From NCBI GenBank assembly GCA_964654015.1, contig CAZZHQ010000029.1, positions 1 to 23,967 on the forward strand: DNA of 23,967 nt, given 5' to 3'. Shown here piece by piece: positions 6,844 through 13,968 of this stretch. A program made the position numbers and the translations under genes. The notes below the pieces were generated by a model that saw nothing but the letters and a program-made list of their open reading frames with translations, had not been told where the DNA came from and searched no databases. This DNA is from JAUUZT01 sp964654015. GTDB taxonomy: Bacteria; Chloroflexota; Dehalococcoidia; GIF9; AB-539-J10. The stretch's first letter is position 1. The number at the start of each line of letters is the position of its first letter.

Positions 6844-7770
6844 ATGAAGATACTAATAACCGGCTCTAGCGGTACAATCGGTACCAGACTGTTTGAGCAA
6901 TTGCTTGGGCGCCATGAAGTTACGGGGGTCGATATCAGACAAAACACGTGGCACCCATACCTTAATGACCAGACCATCAATGCTGACCTGAGAAAAGAAA
7001 AAGATATACAAAAACTACCCAAGAACCCAGATATGGTCATCCACCTTGCTGCCAATGCTAGAGTCTACGAGTTAGTCAAAGAGCCGGCCCTGGCTTTCGA
7101 TAATATGCTCATCAATTTCAACGTGCTGGAGTTCATGAGGCAAAACAGCTCAAAAAGAATAATCTTCGCCTCCTCCAGAGAGACCTACGGCAATATGGCC
7201 GTGCAGGGAAGGATAACTGAGGATATGGCGAGGATTGAGAACTGTGAAAGCCCATACTCGGCTTCAAAGGTAAGTGGTGAAGCCCAGATTCATGCCTACA
7301 ATGAGGTCTATGGGATAGACTTTATCATCGCCAGATTTTCCAATGTCTACGGTATGTATGATGACTCCGATAGGGTAATCCCGCTGTGGATCAGGCAGAC
7401 GCTAAGGGGCAACAAACTGATAGTTTTCGGCGAGAAGAAATTCCTCGATTTTACCTATATTGATGATACCATTGATGGCATTACTAAAATGATAGACCAG
7501 TTTGATAATGCGAAGGGAACTACCATTAATATAGCCTATGGGAAAGGGGTAGGCTTGGTGAGTGTGGCTCAAAGCATAAGAAAGCTACTTAAGGCAAAGA
7601 ATGAAATTGCCATTGAGGAAAGCCGTCCGGGGGAGGTCTGGAGGTTTGAAGCGGATATAACCAAAGCAAAAGAGCTACTTGGCTATGGGCCAGAGATAGG
7701 AATAGAGGACGGGCTGGAGAAAACCGTAGTGTGGTATAAAGACTTCTACTCCACCGACCGAGGTTCTTAG
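6844..7770 (+). CDS. NAD-dependent epimerase/dehydratase (extended SDR)
   Basis: This 308-residue extended short-chain dehydrogenase acts on a nucleotide sugar in the cytoplasm. The Rossmann start MKILITGSSGTIGTRLFEQL has GxxGxxG, D30 as the acidic residue favouring NAD, HLAANARV follows beta-4, and the catalytic set is S110/S111 in FASSRETYG with Y138 and K142 in SPYSASK. The C-terminal half has ARFSNVYGMYD and FLDFTYIDDTIDGI, as in UDP-glucose 4-epimerase-like and dTDP-glucose dehydratase-like enzymes. The length fits a 4-epimerase or a small sugar reductase/epimerase. Without substrate-pocket comparison the product cannot be named. AGGAGG ends seven bases before the ATG, and those bases lie within the last codons of the radical SAM gene. 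Confidence 0.88.
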   Translation: MKILITGSSGTIGTRLFEQLLGRHEVTGVDIRQNTWHPYLNDQTINADLRKEKDIQKLPKNPDMVIHLAANARVYELVKEPALAFDNMLINFNVLEFMRQNSSKRIIFASSRETYGNMAVQGRITEDMARIENCESPYSASKVSGEAQIHAYNEVYGIDFIIARFSNVYGMYDDSDRVIPLWIRQTLRGNKLIVFGEKKFLDFTYIDDTIDGITKMIDQFDNAKGTTINIAYGKGVGLVSVAQSIRKLLKAKNEIAIEESRPGEVWRFEADITKAKELLGYGPEIGIEDGLEKTVVWYKDFYSTDRGS

Positions 7771-7771
7771 C

Positions 7772-8599
7772 ATGGGAAAATCACCGCTGGTTTCAGTTAT
7801 TATTACCACAAAAAATGAGGCGCGGAATATCGGTAGTTGCCTTAAGTCAGTAGAAGAACAAAGCTACCCCTCGTCCGCATTGGAGATCATAGTGGTGGAT
7901 AACAACTCCACGGATGATACGGCCAAGATTGCCAAGAGTTATACGGAAAAGGTTTGTCTTAAGGGCCCAGAGAGAGCCGCTCAGAGAAATCACGGTGCTC
8001 AGGAAGCAAGGGGCAAATATATCCTGTACCTTGATGCCGATATGATTCTATCCAAGGAAGTTATAGCTGAATGCGTAGCAAAATGTGAGGATGAGGATTA
8101 CATTGCATTATATATACCGGAAAAAATTATAGGTGATGGATCCTGGATAAAGGTAAGGGACTTTGAAAGAAGTTTTTACAATGCATCATGCATTGATGCA
8201 GTCAGGTTTATTAAAAGGGATAAGTTTTTAGAGGTCAAAGGCTTTGATGATAAATTAACTCCTGGGCCGGAGGACTGGGATTTTGATCGGCGCATTAAAG
8301 AAACTGGGGATGTTGGTATTATAATGTCCCCTTTATATCATAATGAGGGGGAATTCAATCTTAAGAAATATTTATGTAAAAAGGGCTACTATTCCAAGTC
8401 TTTTGACGGATACATAGGAAAGTGGGGTAAGGATGACCCGATTATTAAAAAACAATTAGGCGCACGCTACAGATTGTTTGGAGTATTCATTAAGAATGGA
8501 AAGTGGAAAAGACTGATAAGGCATCCGCTACTGACAATCGGTATGTACTCGTTAAGGTTTATGGTAGCTATCACATATCTCAAATCGAAAAATGGCTGA
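7772..8599 (+). CDS. GT2 glycosyltransferase
   Basis: This 275-residue soluble-looking GT-A enzyme has VSVIITTKNEARNI, the nucleotide-binding VVDNNSTDDT, LYLDADMIL (DxD at 88-90) and the late-domain GPEDWDFDRRI, which supplies the ED pair of the catalytic region. A loop KGPERAAQRNHGA, typical of family 2 enzymes, positions the acceptor side. It follows the epimerase by one base. GAGG sits about nine bases before the ATG, so translation is probably coupled. A short hydrophobic patch near the C-terminus could touch the membrane. Donor and acceptor are unknown. The gene ends cleanly, but the 300 bases that follow are decayed sequence. Confidence 0.88.
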   Translation: MGKSPLVSVIITTKNEARNIGSCLKSVEEQSYPSSALEIIVVDNNSTDDTAKIAKSYTEKVCLKGPERAAQRNHGAQEARGKYILYLDADMILSKEVIAECVAKCEDEDYIALYIPEKIIGDGSWIKVRDFERSFYNASCIDAVRFIKRDKFLEVKGFDDKLTPGPEDWDFDRRIKETGDVGIIMSPLYHNEGEFNLKKYLCKKGYYSKSFDGYIGKWGKDDPIIKKQLGARYRLFGVFIKNGKWKRLIRHPLLTIGMYSLRFMVAITYLKSKNG

Positions 8600-8683
8600 T
8601 ATAATAGGGCACTGGTGGATGTTGGGTAATGCCTTCGGAGCAAAGCCAGAGGACGGAAAGAAATGGGTAGGATAAATATAACA

Positions 8684-8869
8684 GTGGATATCATAGGAGT
8701 TCTCTGGATAGCAGGTGAGATTGAAGAGACCAAGCTACGTAGCATAAACTATTCTTGAGAACAGACTGAGCGATGCAATGATTAAACTGTTGCAGAATAA
8801 TGAGTTTTACTCAAAATGCCAGGAAGGGTAATAACTGTAGTTTTTAACTGGGCAGCACAAAATATTTAA
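8684..8869 (+). pseudogene. remnant of the C-terminal end of a GT4 glycosyltransferase
   Basis: Three reading frames in succession match the end of the intact GT4 at 11717-12877. VDIIGVLWIAGEIEE (8684 onward) corresponds to PVVITRVPWIAEEIERR. LSDAMIKLLQNNEFYSKCQ (8766-8822) corresponds to LTNAVVKLLQNNDFYIQCS. VVFNWAAQNI (8837-8866) corresponds to the NLSWDKVYTRAF region. Two frameshifts and several stops separate them, so the gene is dead. The 302-base stretch 8600-8901 is otherwise gene-poor. Its first part holds a 27-codon frame (8592-8675: MADIIGHWWMLGNAFGAKPE and on) that overlaps the previous stop and has no recognised match. Confidence 0.8.
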
Positions 8870-8901
8870 CTTGGCATTTTCCGAGCTTTCAAGGAGGGGC
8901 A

Positions 8902-9525
8902 TTGAAGAAAAATGTATTAGACTGGCGGCTTAGGCTATTACAAAAAGCGCGTATTGAGCTAGACAATTCACAAAAAGTGCTTGATGTTGGTTGTGGTGAT
9001 GGTGGTGATTGTGCCATATTCGCTGATGAGTGTAATGAGGTGATAGGTATTGACATTGAACCCCAATCTGATTGGGCTGATATCGCTAAAGCAAACGTCA
9101 GATTACTGACCGCCGACGCTTGTCATTTACCATTGCCTGATAATTACTTTGATATTGTCTTTGCCAAGGATGCACTACATCATATTGAATATCATAAAAA
9201 AGCGATAGAAGAAATGAAACGGGTTGCCAAAAGGGGTGGGAAGGTGCTTGTTTTAGAAGCAAACCGTTATAACCCAATTCTCTACCTGCACATGACTCTA
9301 CTCAAAAAACATCAACACTTTACACAGCCTTATTTTAAGAAGCTCATGCAAGATTCTTTTGGGGATGCCTCTTTTCTTTGCGTGGAAGCTCATGTGTTAC
9401 CAACTGTAGCGATATCAGCTCTGGGATTATTTAACCAAGTAGAGGACATGTTAGAACATGTACCTTTAGTTAGAAACTACCTAAGTTATAATATTGCGCT
9501 AGCCGAGAAAAATAATCAAGAATAA
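8902..9525 (+). CDS. class I SAM-dependent methyltransferase
   Basis: The 207-residue protein carries motif I KVLDVGCGDGGD (about 26-37), the motif II acidic residue in EVIGIDIEP, motif III-like LTADACHLPLPDNYFDIVFA with the following DALHHIE, and motif IV-region GGKVLVLEANRYNP. These are the marks of Rossmann-fold SAM methyltransferases of the UbiE/Methyltransf_11 type. The start is a TTG at 8902, four bases after AAGGAGGGG. No ATG within the next 30 codons would keep motif I intact with a good ribosome binding site. It probably methylates a sugar or lipid intermediate of the glycan pathway, judging from its neighbours only. The C-terminal part is Leu-rich and unassigned. Confidence 0.85.
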   Translation: MKKNVLDWRLRLLQKARIELDNSQKVLDVGCGDGGDCAIFADECNEVIGIDIEPQSDWADIAKANVRLLTADACHLPLPDNYFDIVFAKDALHHIEYHKKAIEEMKRVAKRGGKVLVLEANRYNPILYLHMTLLKKHQHFTQPYFKKLMQDSFGDASFLCVEAHVLPTVAISALGLFNQVEDMLEHVPLVRNYLSYNIALAEKNNQE

Positions 9526-9562
9526 AACTTAGGCATAAGAGAACAAAATTAAGGAGGTAATA

Positions 9563-10675
9563 ATGAAAGTTCTAGTCACTGGGGGATGTGGCTTTATTGG
9601 TTCACATCTCGTCGATGAATTAACAAGCAGGGGACATGAGGTTAGAGTAATAGATAATTTAGAATATCAAGTTCATGAAGGAAGGATTCCGAGTTATCTA
9701 AATCCAAATGTGCAGTACATATTCGGAAACATAAAAGAGAAAGAAGAAGTAAGGGAAGCACTTACTGGTATTGAGGTAATATTTCATCAAGCGGCCACTG
9801 TTGGAGTGGGGCAATCAATGTATGAAATTGAACGGTATGTTAATACCAACATAATGGGTACAGCAAAGCTTTTGGATATCCTAGTGAATGAAAGTCACGA
9901 TGTTAGAAAATTGATTGTTGCTTCCTCTATGTCAATCTATGGTGAAGGATGTTACCAATGTGATGAGTGCGGGATCGTTTATCCAAAGTTAAGAACAAAG
10001 GATCAGCTAATAAATAAAGGATGGGAAATAAGATGTCCACACTGCAACAAAACAGTCCAGCCAATGCCGACACCCGAAGAAAAGCAATTATGCCCCACCT
10101 CCGTATATGCTATAACAAAGAGAGATCAGGAGGAAATGTGTCTGACAGTTGGTAAATCTCATGGTTTACCAACTGTAGCTTTAAGATATTTTAATATTTA
10201 TGGATCGAGACAAAGCTTGAATAACCCTTATACCGGTGTTGCTGCGATTTTCTCCTCCAGAATTAAAAACAATAACTCACCCATGATATTTGAGGACGGT
10301 TTACAGTCGAGAGACTTTATACACGTTCGGGACATTGTTCAAGCTAATCTGTTAGTGATGGATAGAGCTGAAGCTGATTACCAAGTCTTCAATGTGGGGA
10401 CAGGCAAGCCAAGAACTATATTAGAGATTGCTGAGATACTGATCGAATCATATGGCAAGGTTCTTAAACCGACAATAGTGAACAAATATAGGTCTGGAGA
10501 CATAAGACATTGCTACGCTGATATTTCCAAGATAAAAGGAATAGGCTTCAAGCCCATGATCACTTTTGAGCAGGGGATGAGTGAACTGATCTCTTGGGCA
10601 GATGATGTCAAGGCTATTGATAGGACAGAACAGGCGCAAAAAGAGCTAAGCGAAAGGGGGTTAATAGAGAAATGA
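9563..10675 (+). CDS. extended SDR epimerase with an inserted zinc ribbon
   Basis: This 370-residue nucleotide-sugar epimerase has MKVLVTGGCGFIGSHL at the start, FHQAATVGVG, S122-S124 in VASSMSIYG, and Y182/K186 in SVYAITKRDQEE. Between the catalytic Ser strand and the YxxxK helix lies an insert with C130, C133, C136, C158 and C161 (CYQCDEC and CPHC), which should fold as a small zinc ribbon or rubredoxin-like knuckle. This insert, with the following RYFNIYGSRQSLNNPYTGV and EDGLQSRDFIHVRDI, is characteristic of a subfamily often annotated as dTDP-L-rhamnose 4-epimerase-like. The AAGGAGGT ribosome binding site is excellent. Its stop overlaps the next epimerase (ATGA), so the two are translationally coupled and may act in one sugar pathway. 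Confidence 0.9.
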   Translation: MKVLVTGGCGFIGSHLVDELTSRGHEVRVIDNLEYQVHEGRIPSYLNPNVQYIFGNIKEKEEVREALTGIEVIFHQAATVGVGQSMYEIERYVNTNIMGTAKLLDILVNESHDVRKLIVASSMSIYGEGCYQCDECGIVYPKLRTKDQLINKGWEIRCPHCNKTVQPMPTPEEKQLCPTSVYAITKRDQEEMCLTVGKSHGLPTVALRYFNIYGSRQSLNNPYTGVAAIFSSRIKNNNSPMIFEDGLQSRDFIHVRDIVQANLLVMDRAEADYQVFNVGTGKPRTILEIAEILIESYGKVLKPTIVNKYRSGDIRHCYADISKIKGIGFKPMITFEQGMSELISWADDVKAIDRTEQAQKELSERGLIEK

Positions 10676-11712
10676 AAATCTTGGTCACTGGCGGAGCAGG
10701 GTTCATTGGTTCGCACGTTACTCAATATTATGCTCAGAAAGGGGATGATGTTATCTGCTATGATAACCTTTCGCGGGCAACCCTCTTAGGTAATTCAATC
10801 GATACTACATACAATTGGAATTACCTAAAGGCTTTCCCTAATGTGCGATTAGTCCATGGGGACATCAGAAATATGGCTAGTTTGAAAGAGGTCGTCAATG
10901 GTGTTGACGTTATAATCCATACCGCTGCTCAAACGGCAGTTACTACCTCTATGGTAGACCCAAAAACTGATTTCGAGACTAATACCTTGGGCACCTTCAA
11001 TATTCTAGAGGCTGCTAGATTATCAGGGAGTAAACCCGCAGTTATATATTGCTCTACAAACAAGGTCTATGGAGAGAATGTGAATAAAGTTGGGGTTATC
11101 GATAGGGGAACCAGATATACATTTGAAAAACAATTCAAGAATGGAGTGTCAGAATCCTTTTCTATCGATGCCTGCGAGCACACCCCTTATGGCTGCTCCA
11201 AACTTAGTGGTGACCTCTATGTTCAAGATTATGGATATTTATATGGATTAAAAACAGGCGTCTTCCGGATGTCATGTATTTATGGAATACGACAATTCGG
11301 CGTCGAGGATCAGGGGTGGGTTGCTTGGTTCGTCATCGCTACTATCTTGGGCAAGGCAATCACAATTTATGGCGACGGAAAGCAAGTTAGGGATATTCTG
11401 TATGTTACAGACCTGGTAAGTGCCTTCGATTCGTTTATCTCTAGCAATTTAGATCACGCAGTATTTAATATGGGTGGGGGCTTTCTCAACACCATATCTT
11501 TGCTTGAACTCTTAGAGTTATTAGAGGAGCAAACTGGTAAGAGGAGTGCCATTAACTTTAGCCAGTGGAGACCGAGCGACCAGAAAGTTTATATTTCTGA
11601 CATAGCAAAAGCCAAGCGAGAGTTGGCTTGGGAACCAAAAATTAGCCCAAGAGATGGCATTAGCAAACTGATAGAATGGGTTGCAAAGAACAAAAGTTTA
11701 TTCCCTGGATAA
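10672..11712 (+). CDS. CDP-paratose/tyvelose 2-epimerase-like SDR
   Basis: The 346-residue extended SDR has MKILVTGGAGFIGSHV, HTAAQTAV, CSTNKVYGENV, and the catalytic Y173/K177 in HTPYGCSKLSG. The stretch FRMSCIYGIRQFGVEDQGWV followed by TIYGDGKQVRDILYV is the hallmark of CDP-paratose 2-epimerases (RfbE type) and their relatives. The reaction would be C2 epimerisation of a CDP- or UDP-deoxysugar. No CDP-glucose cytidylyltransferase or 4,6-dehydratase (RfbF/RfbG) is in this window, so the true substrate may differ or those genes may lie elsewhere. The ATG overlaps the stop of the zinc-ribbon epimerase, as in a coupled pair. Confidence 0.88.
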   Translation: MKILVTGGAGFIGSHVTQYYAQKGDDVICYDNLSRATLLGNSIDTTYNWNYLKAFPNVRLVHGDIRNMASLKEVVNGVDVIIHTAAQTAVTTSMVDPKTDFETNTLGTFNILEAARLSGSKPAVIYCSTNKVYGENVNKVGVIDRGTRYTFEKQFKNGVSESFSIDACEHTPYGCSKLSGDLYVQDYGYLYGLKTGVFRMSCIYGIRQFGVEDQGWVAWFVIATILGKAITIYGDGKQVRDILYVTDLVSAFDSFISSNLDHAVFNMGGGFLNTISLLELLELLEEQTGKRSAINFSQWRPSDQKVYISDIAKAKRELAWEPKISPRDGISKLIEWVAKNKSLFPG

Positions 11713-11716
11713 CGAT

Positions 11717-12877
11717 ATGGCAGTGCCTATATGCGGACTAGTCGGTAAGAGAGTGGTAATAGTTGGTCATATAACAGAAGTGTATGGCCCCGTACAAGCT
11801 TTGAACAATTATTTAACTAGTAGGACTGATGAGTTTGTATCCATCCTCCATCCATTTTCCTATTCCTCTGTTTCAAACTCGGCGTATATAGTTCATTCCA
11901 AGGGAGAATGCCGGGAATCATTGTACTGGAGAAACATAAAGTTTTCCGAAGTACTGTCTTATGTTCAACACATCGTCCTAACTCTGTATTGGATTCTCAG
12001 AAGTAGAAGGCGATTTGACATCTACGTAGGTATCGACAATCTTAATGCTTTTACCGGAATTGTCCTCCGTAAATTAGGGATGGCAAATAAGGTTATTTTT
12101 TATGTGATTGATTATACACCGAAACGCTTCCGAAATACCTTTGTAAATATCTTGTACCACTCCCTAGATGGATTCTGCGTGAGACATTCTGATTACGTTT
12201 GGAACATCTCGGAAAGGATTGCAGAAGTCAGGAGAAAACAGGGCGTTAGCACAGCGAAGAACCTGGTAGTCCCTGTCGGTATTGAGCTTGAAAAGATAGG
12301 CCGTTTCGCGGATGGGGAAAGAGATAGGCACAAGCTAGTCTTTGTAAGCCATTTAACCAAATCCAAAGGCGTTGATTTAGCCATTGGATCAATGAAAGCC
12401 ATTAAGCAAAAAGTGCCAGAGGTAATACTCGAGATTATTGGCACTGGTCCTCATGAACAAGCGTTGAAAAAAATGTGCGAAGTACAGGGTCTGAGTAATT
12501 ATGTAAAATTCCTTGGTGCTATGGACCACGACAAATTGTTCGAGTATCTGCCATCCTGTGGGATTGCCCTAGCTACCTACTTAGATGACTCGGATAGCAT
12601 CACTTATTACGCTGATCCAACAAAGCCAAAAGAGTATCTTGCTTGTGGATTACCCGTGGTTATCACGCGAGTTCCGTGGATAGCAGAAGAAATTGAACGA
12701 AGATCAATGGGCATTGTAATCGGATACACGAAGGAGGAGTTAACAAATGCGGTTGTCAAACTTTTACAGAATAACGATTTCTATATACAATGCAGCAAGA
12801 ATGCCAAGGAATTTACCTCTAATCTGAGCTGGGATAAAGTATATACTAGAGCGTTCGAGGAGACGTGCGAAGAATGA
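11717..12877 (+). CDS. GT4 glycosyltransferase
   Basis: This 386-residue GT-B enzyme retains a nucleotide-sugar donor-binding C-terminal domain: LVFVSHLTKSKGVDLAIGSM opens it, EIIGTGPHEQALKKM follows, and DPTKPKEYLACGLPVVITRV is the donor-site stretch. The second Glu of the usual EX7E pair is in KPKEYLA, and an Asp takes the first place. The N-terminal domain has VVIVGHITEVYGPVQALNNY for the acceptor side. ATG 11717 is four bases after the epimerase stop and is preferred, though no clear Shine-Dalgarno precedes it. A TTG at 11681 in the same frame would extend it by 12 codons into the epimerase gene. A decayed relative of its C-terminus lies at 8684-8869. Sugar specificity is unknown. Confidence 0.87.
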   Translation: MAVPICGLVGKRVVIVGHITEVYGPVQALNNYLTSRTDEFVSILHPFSYSSVSNSAYIVHSKGECRESLYWRNIKFSEVLSYVQHIVLTLYWILRSRRRFDIYVGIDNLNAFTGIVLRKLGMANKVIFYVIDYTPKRFRNTFVNILYHSLDGFCVRHSDYVWNISERIAEVRRKQGVSTAKNLVVPVGIELEKIGRFADGERDRHKLVFVSHLTKSKGVDLAIGSMKAIKQKVPEVILEIIGTGPHEQALKKMCEVQGLSNYVKFLGAMDHDKLFEYLPSCGIALATYLDDSDSITYYADPTKPKEYLACGLPVVITRVPWIAEEIERRSMGIVIGYTKEELTNAVVKLLQNNDFYIQCSKNAKEFTSNLSWDKVYTRAFEETCEE

Positions 12878-13125
12878 AATGAATATAGACATCAGGGTAT
12901 TTGATTATTGGCAGAGAATTATGATTAAATTCAATTTATTTATAGCCAAATTCGACAATCTACATAATTTAAAATGAAAGACCACCCGTATTGACTGCAG
13001 CGAAGGGGACGGGTTGACGGCTGGAACCTATATACTAATCATAGAGATCTTTAAGGAGTTATTAAAGGGAGTCGAGTAACAGAAGTTCTAGGGAGTTGCC
13101 CCGTCAAATAATTTAGGGAATAAGG
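12878..13125 (+). other. intergenic stretch with unassigned open segments
   Basis: Two short frames sit here. One runs from ATG 12879 for 32 codons (MNIDIRVFDYWQRIMIKFNL and on). The other is open from 12993 to a TAA at 13077 with 28 codons (DCSEGDGLTAGTYILIIEIF and on). The second has coding-like composition and may be another gene remnant. Neither was recognised. No promoter or terminator stands out. Confidence 0.3.
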
Positions 13126-13878
13126 TTGGTCCAATTGCTGAGACGATATTATCAGTATTTATGGAGTAACGCCGAAAACGATAACAAGAACAACATCTAT
13201 AGGTTATTGGAGTCACATTCTGGCGCAGTATTACTAGATTGCGGTTGTGACACAGGAGAGTTTACCGTAGAGATAGCTCGGAGGGTCGGAACGAATGTGG
13301 TTTACGGAATAGATGTGGTACCTAAGAGATACGAGCAAGCGATGGCACGGAGCATCAGGGTAATAGAAGCGGATCTTAACAACCCTTTCCCATTTGAAGA
13401 CAATTCTGTCGACGTCGTTCATTCCAACCAGGTAATAGAGCATATCCTCAACCTTAATTCTTTTATTAGCGAGATTCACAGGGTTCTGAAGCCGGGAGGC
13501 TATGCTATAGTCTCTACTGAGAATCTATCAAGCTGGCATAATATTTTTGCCTTGCTTTTCGGTTTTCAGCCTTTTTCATTAACCAATATTGCATTTGGCA
13601 AAACAATAGGCAACCCACTTACTCTTCATGCCTCTGACGAACGTTTCTCTGGCCTGAGTAAATATGAGACATATCATCATGTTCGAGTACTTTCCTACGC
13701 TGGTCTACGAGATCTGTTTCCGCTATATGGTCTAACTGTTGAAAACATTCTCGGGGCTGGGTATTATCCATTACCTGCCCTGACCTCAAGAATACTAGCA
13801 AAACTTGATCCTAGGCATTGTGCTTTTCTTACCGTAAAAATCAGAAAGATTAAAAAGGGGGATATACCACAAAAATAG
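13126..13878 (+). CDS. class I SAM-dependent methyltransferase
   Basis: The 250-residue protein shows motif I VLLDCGCDTGEFTVEIA (about 35-51), the acidic NVVYGIDVV, FPFEDNSVDVVHSNQVIEHI and LKPGGYAIVSTEN. This is the order of Methyltransf_11-type enzymes that methylate small molecules. The first Gly of motif I is replaced by Cys (DCGCDTG), a mild variation. The remainder (FQPFSLTNIAFG, HHVRVLSYAGLRDLF) resembles the C-terminal part of methyltransferases in glycan clusters that act on sugar or lipid-linked substrates. The start is given as TTG 13126, a weak choice because the ribosome binding site is poor; another in-frame TTG at 13135 cannot be excluded. The catalytic domain is complete with either start. 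Confidence 0.83.
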   Translation: MVQLLRRYYQYLWSNAENDNKNNIYRLLESHSGAVLLDCGCDTGEFTVEIARRVGTNVVYGIDVVPKRYEQAMARSIRVIEADLNNPFPFEDNSVDVVHSNQVIEHILNLNSFISEIHRVLKPGGYAIVSTENLSSWHNIFALLFGFQPFSLTNIAFGKTIGNPLTLHASDERFSGLSKYETYHHVRVLSYAGLRDLFPLYGLTVENILGAGYYPLPALTSRILAKLDPRHCAFLTVKIRKIKKGDIPQK

Positions 13879-13968
13879 AACCAATGACATAATATTCAGC
13901 CCCGATTTTCTATGGTTAACGTAACTTTGGTGCCAAACACAATTCCCGAAGCGGAGTAGAGGTTTAAG

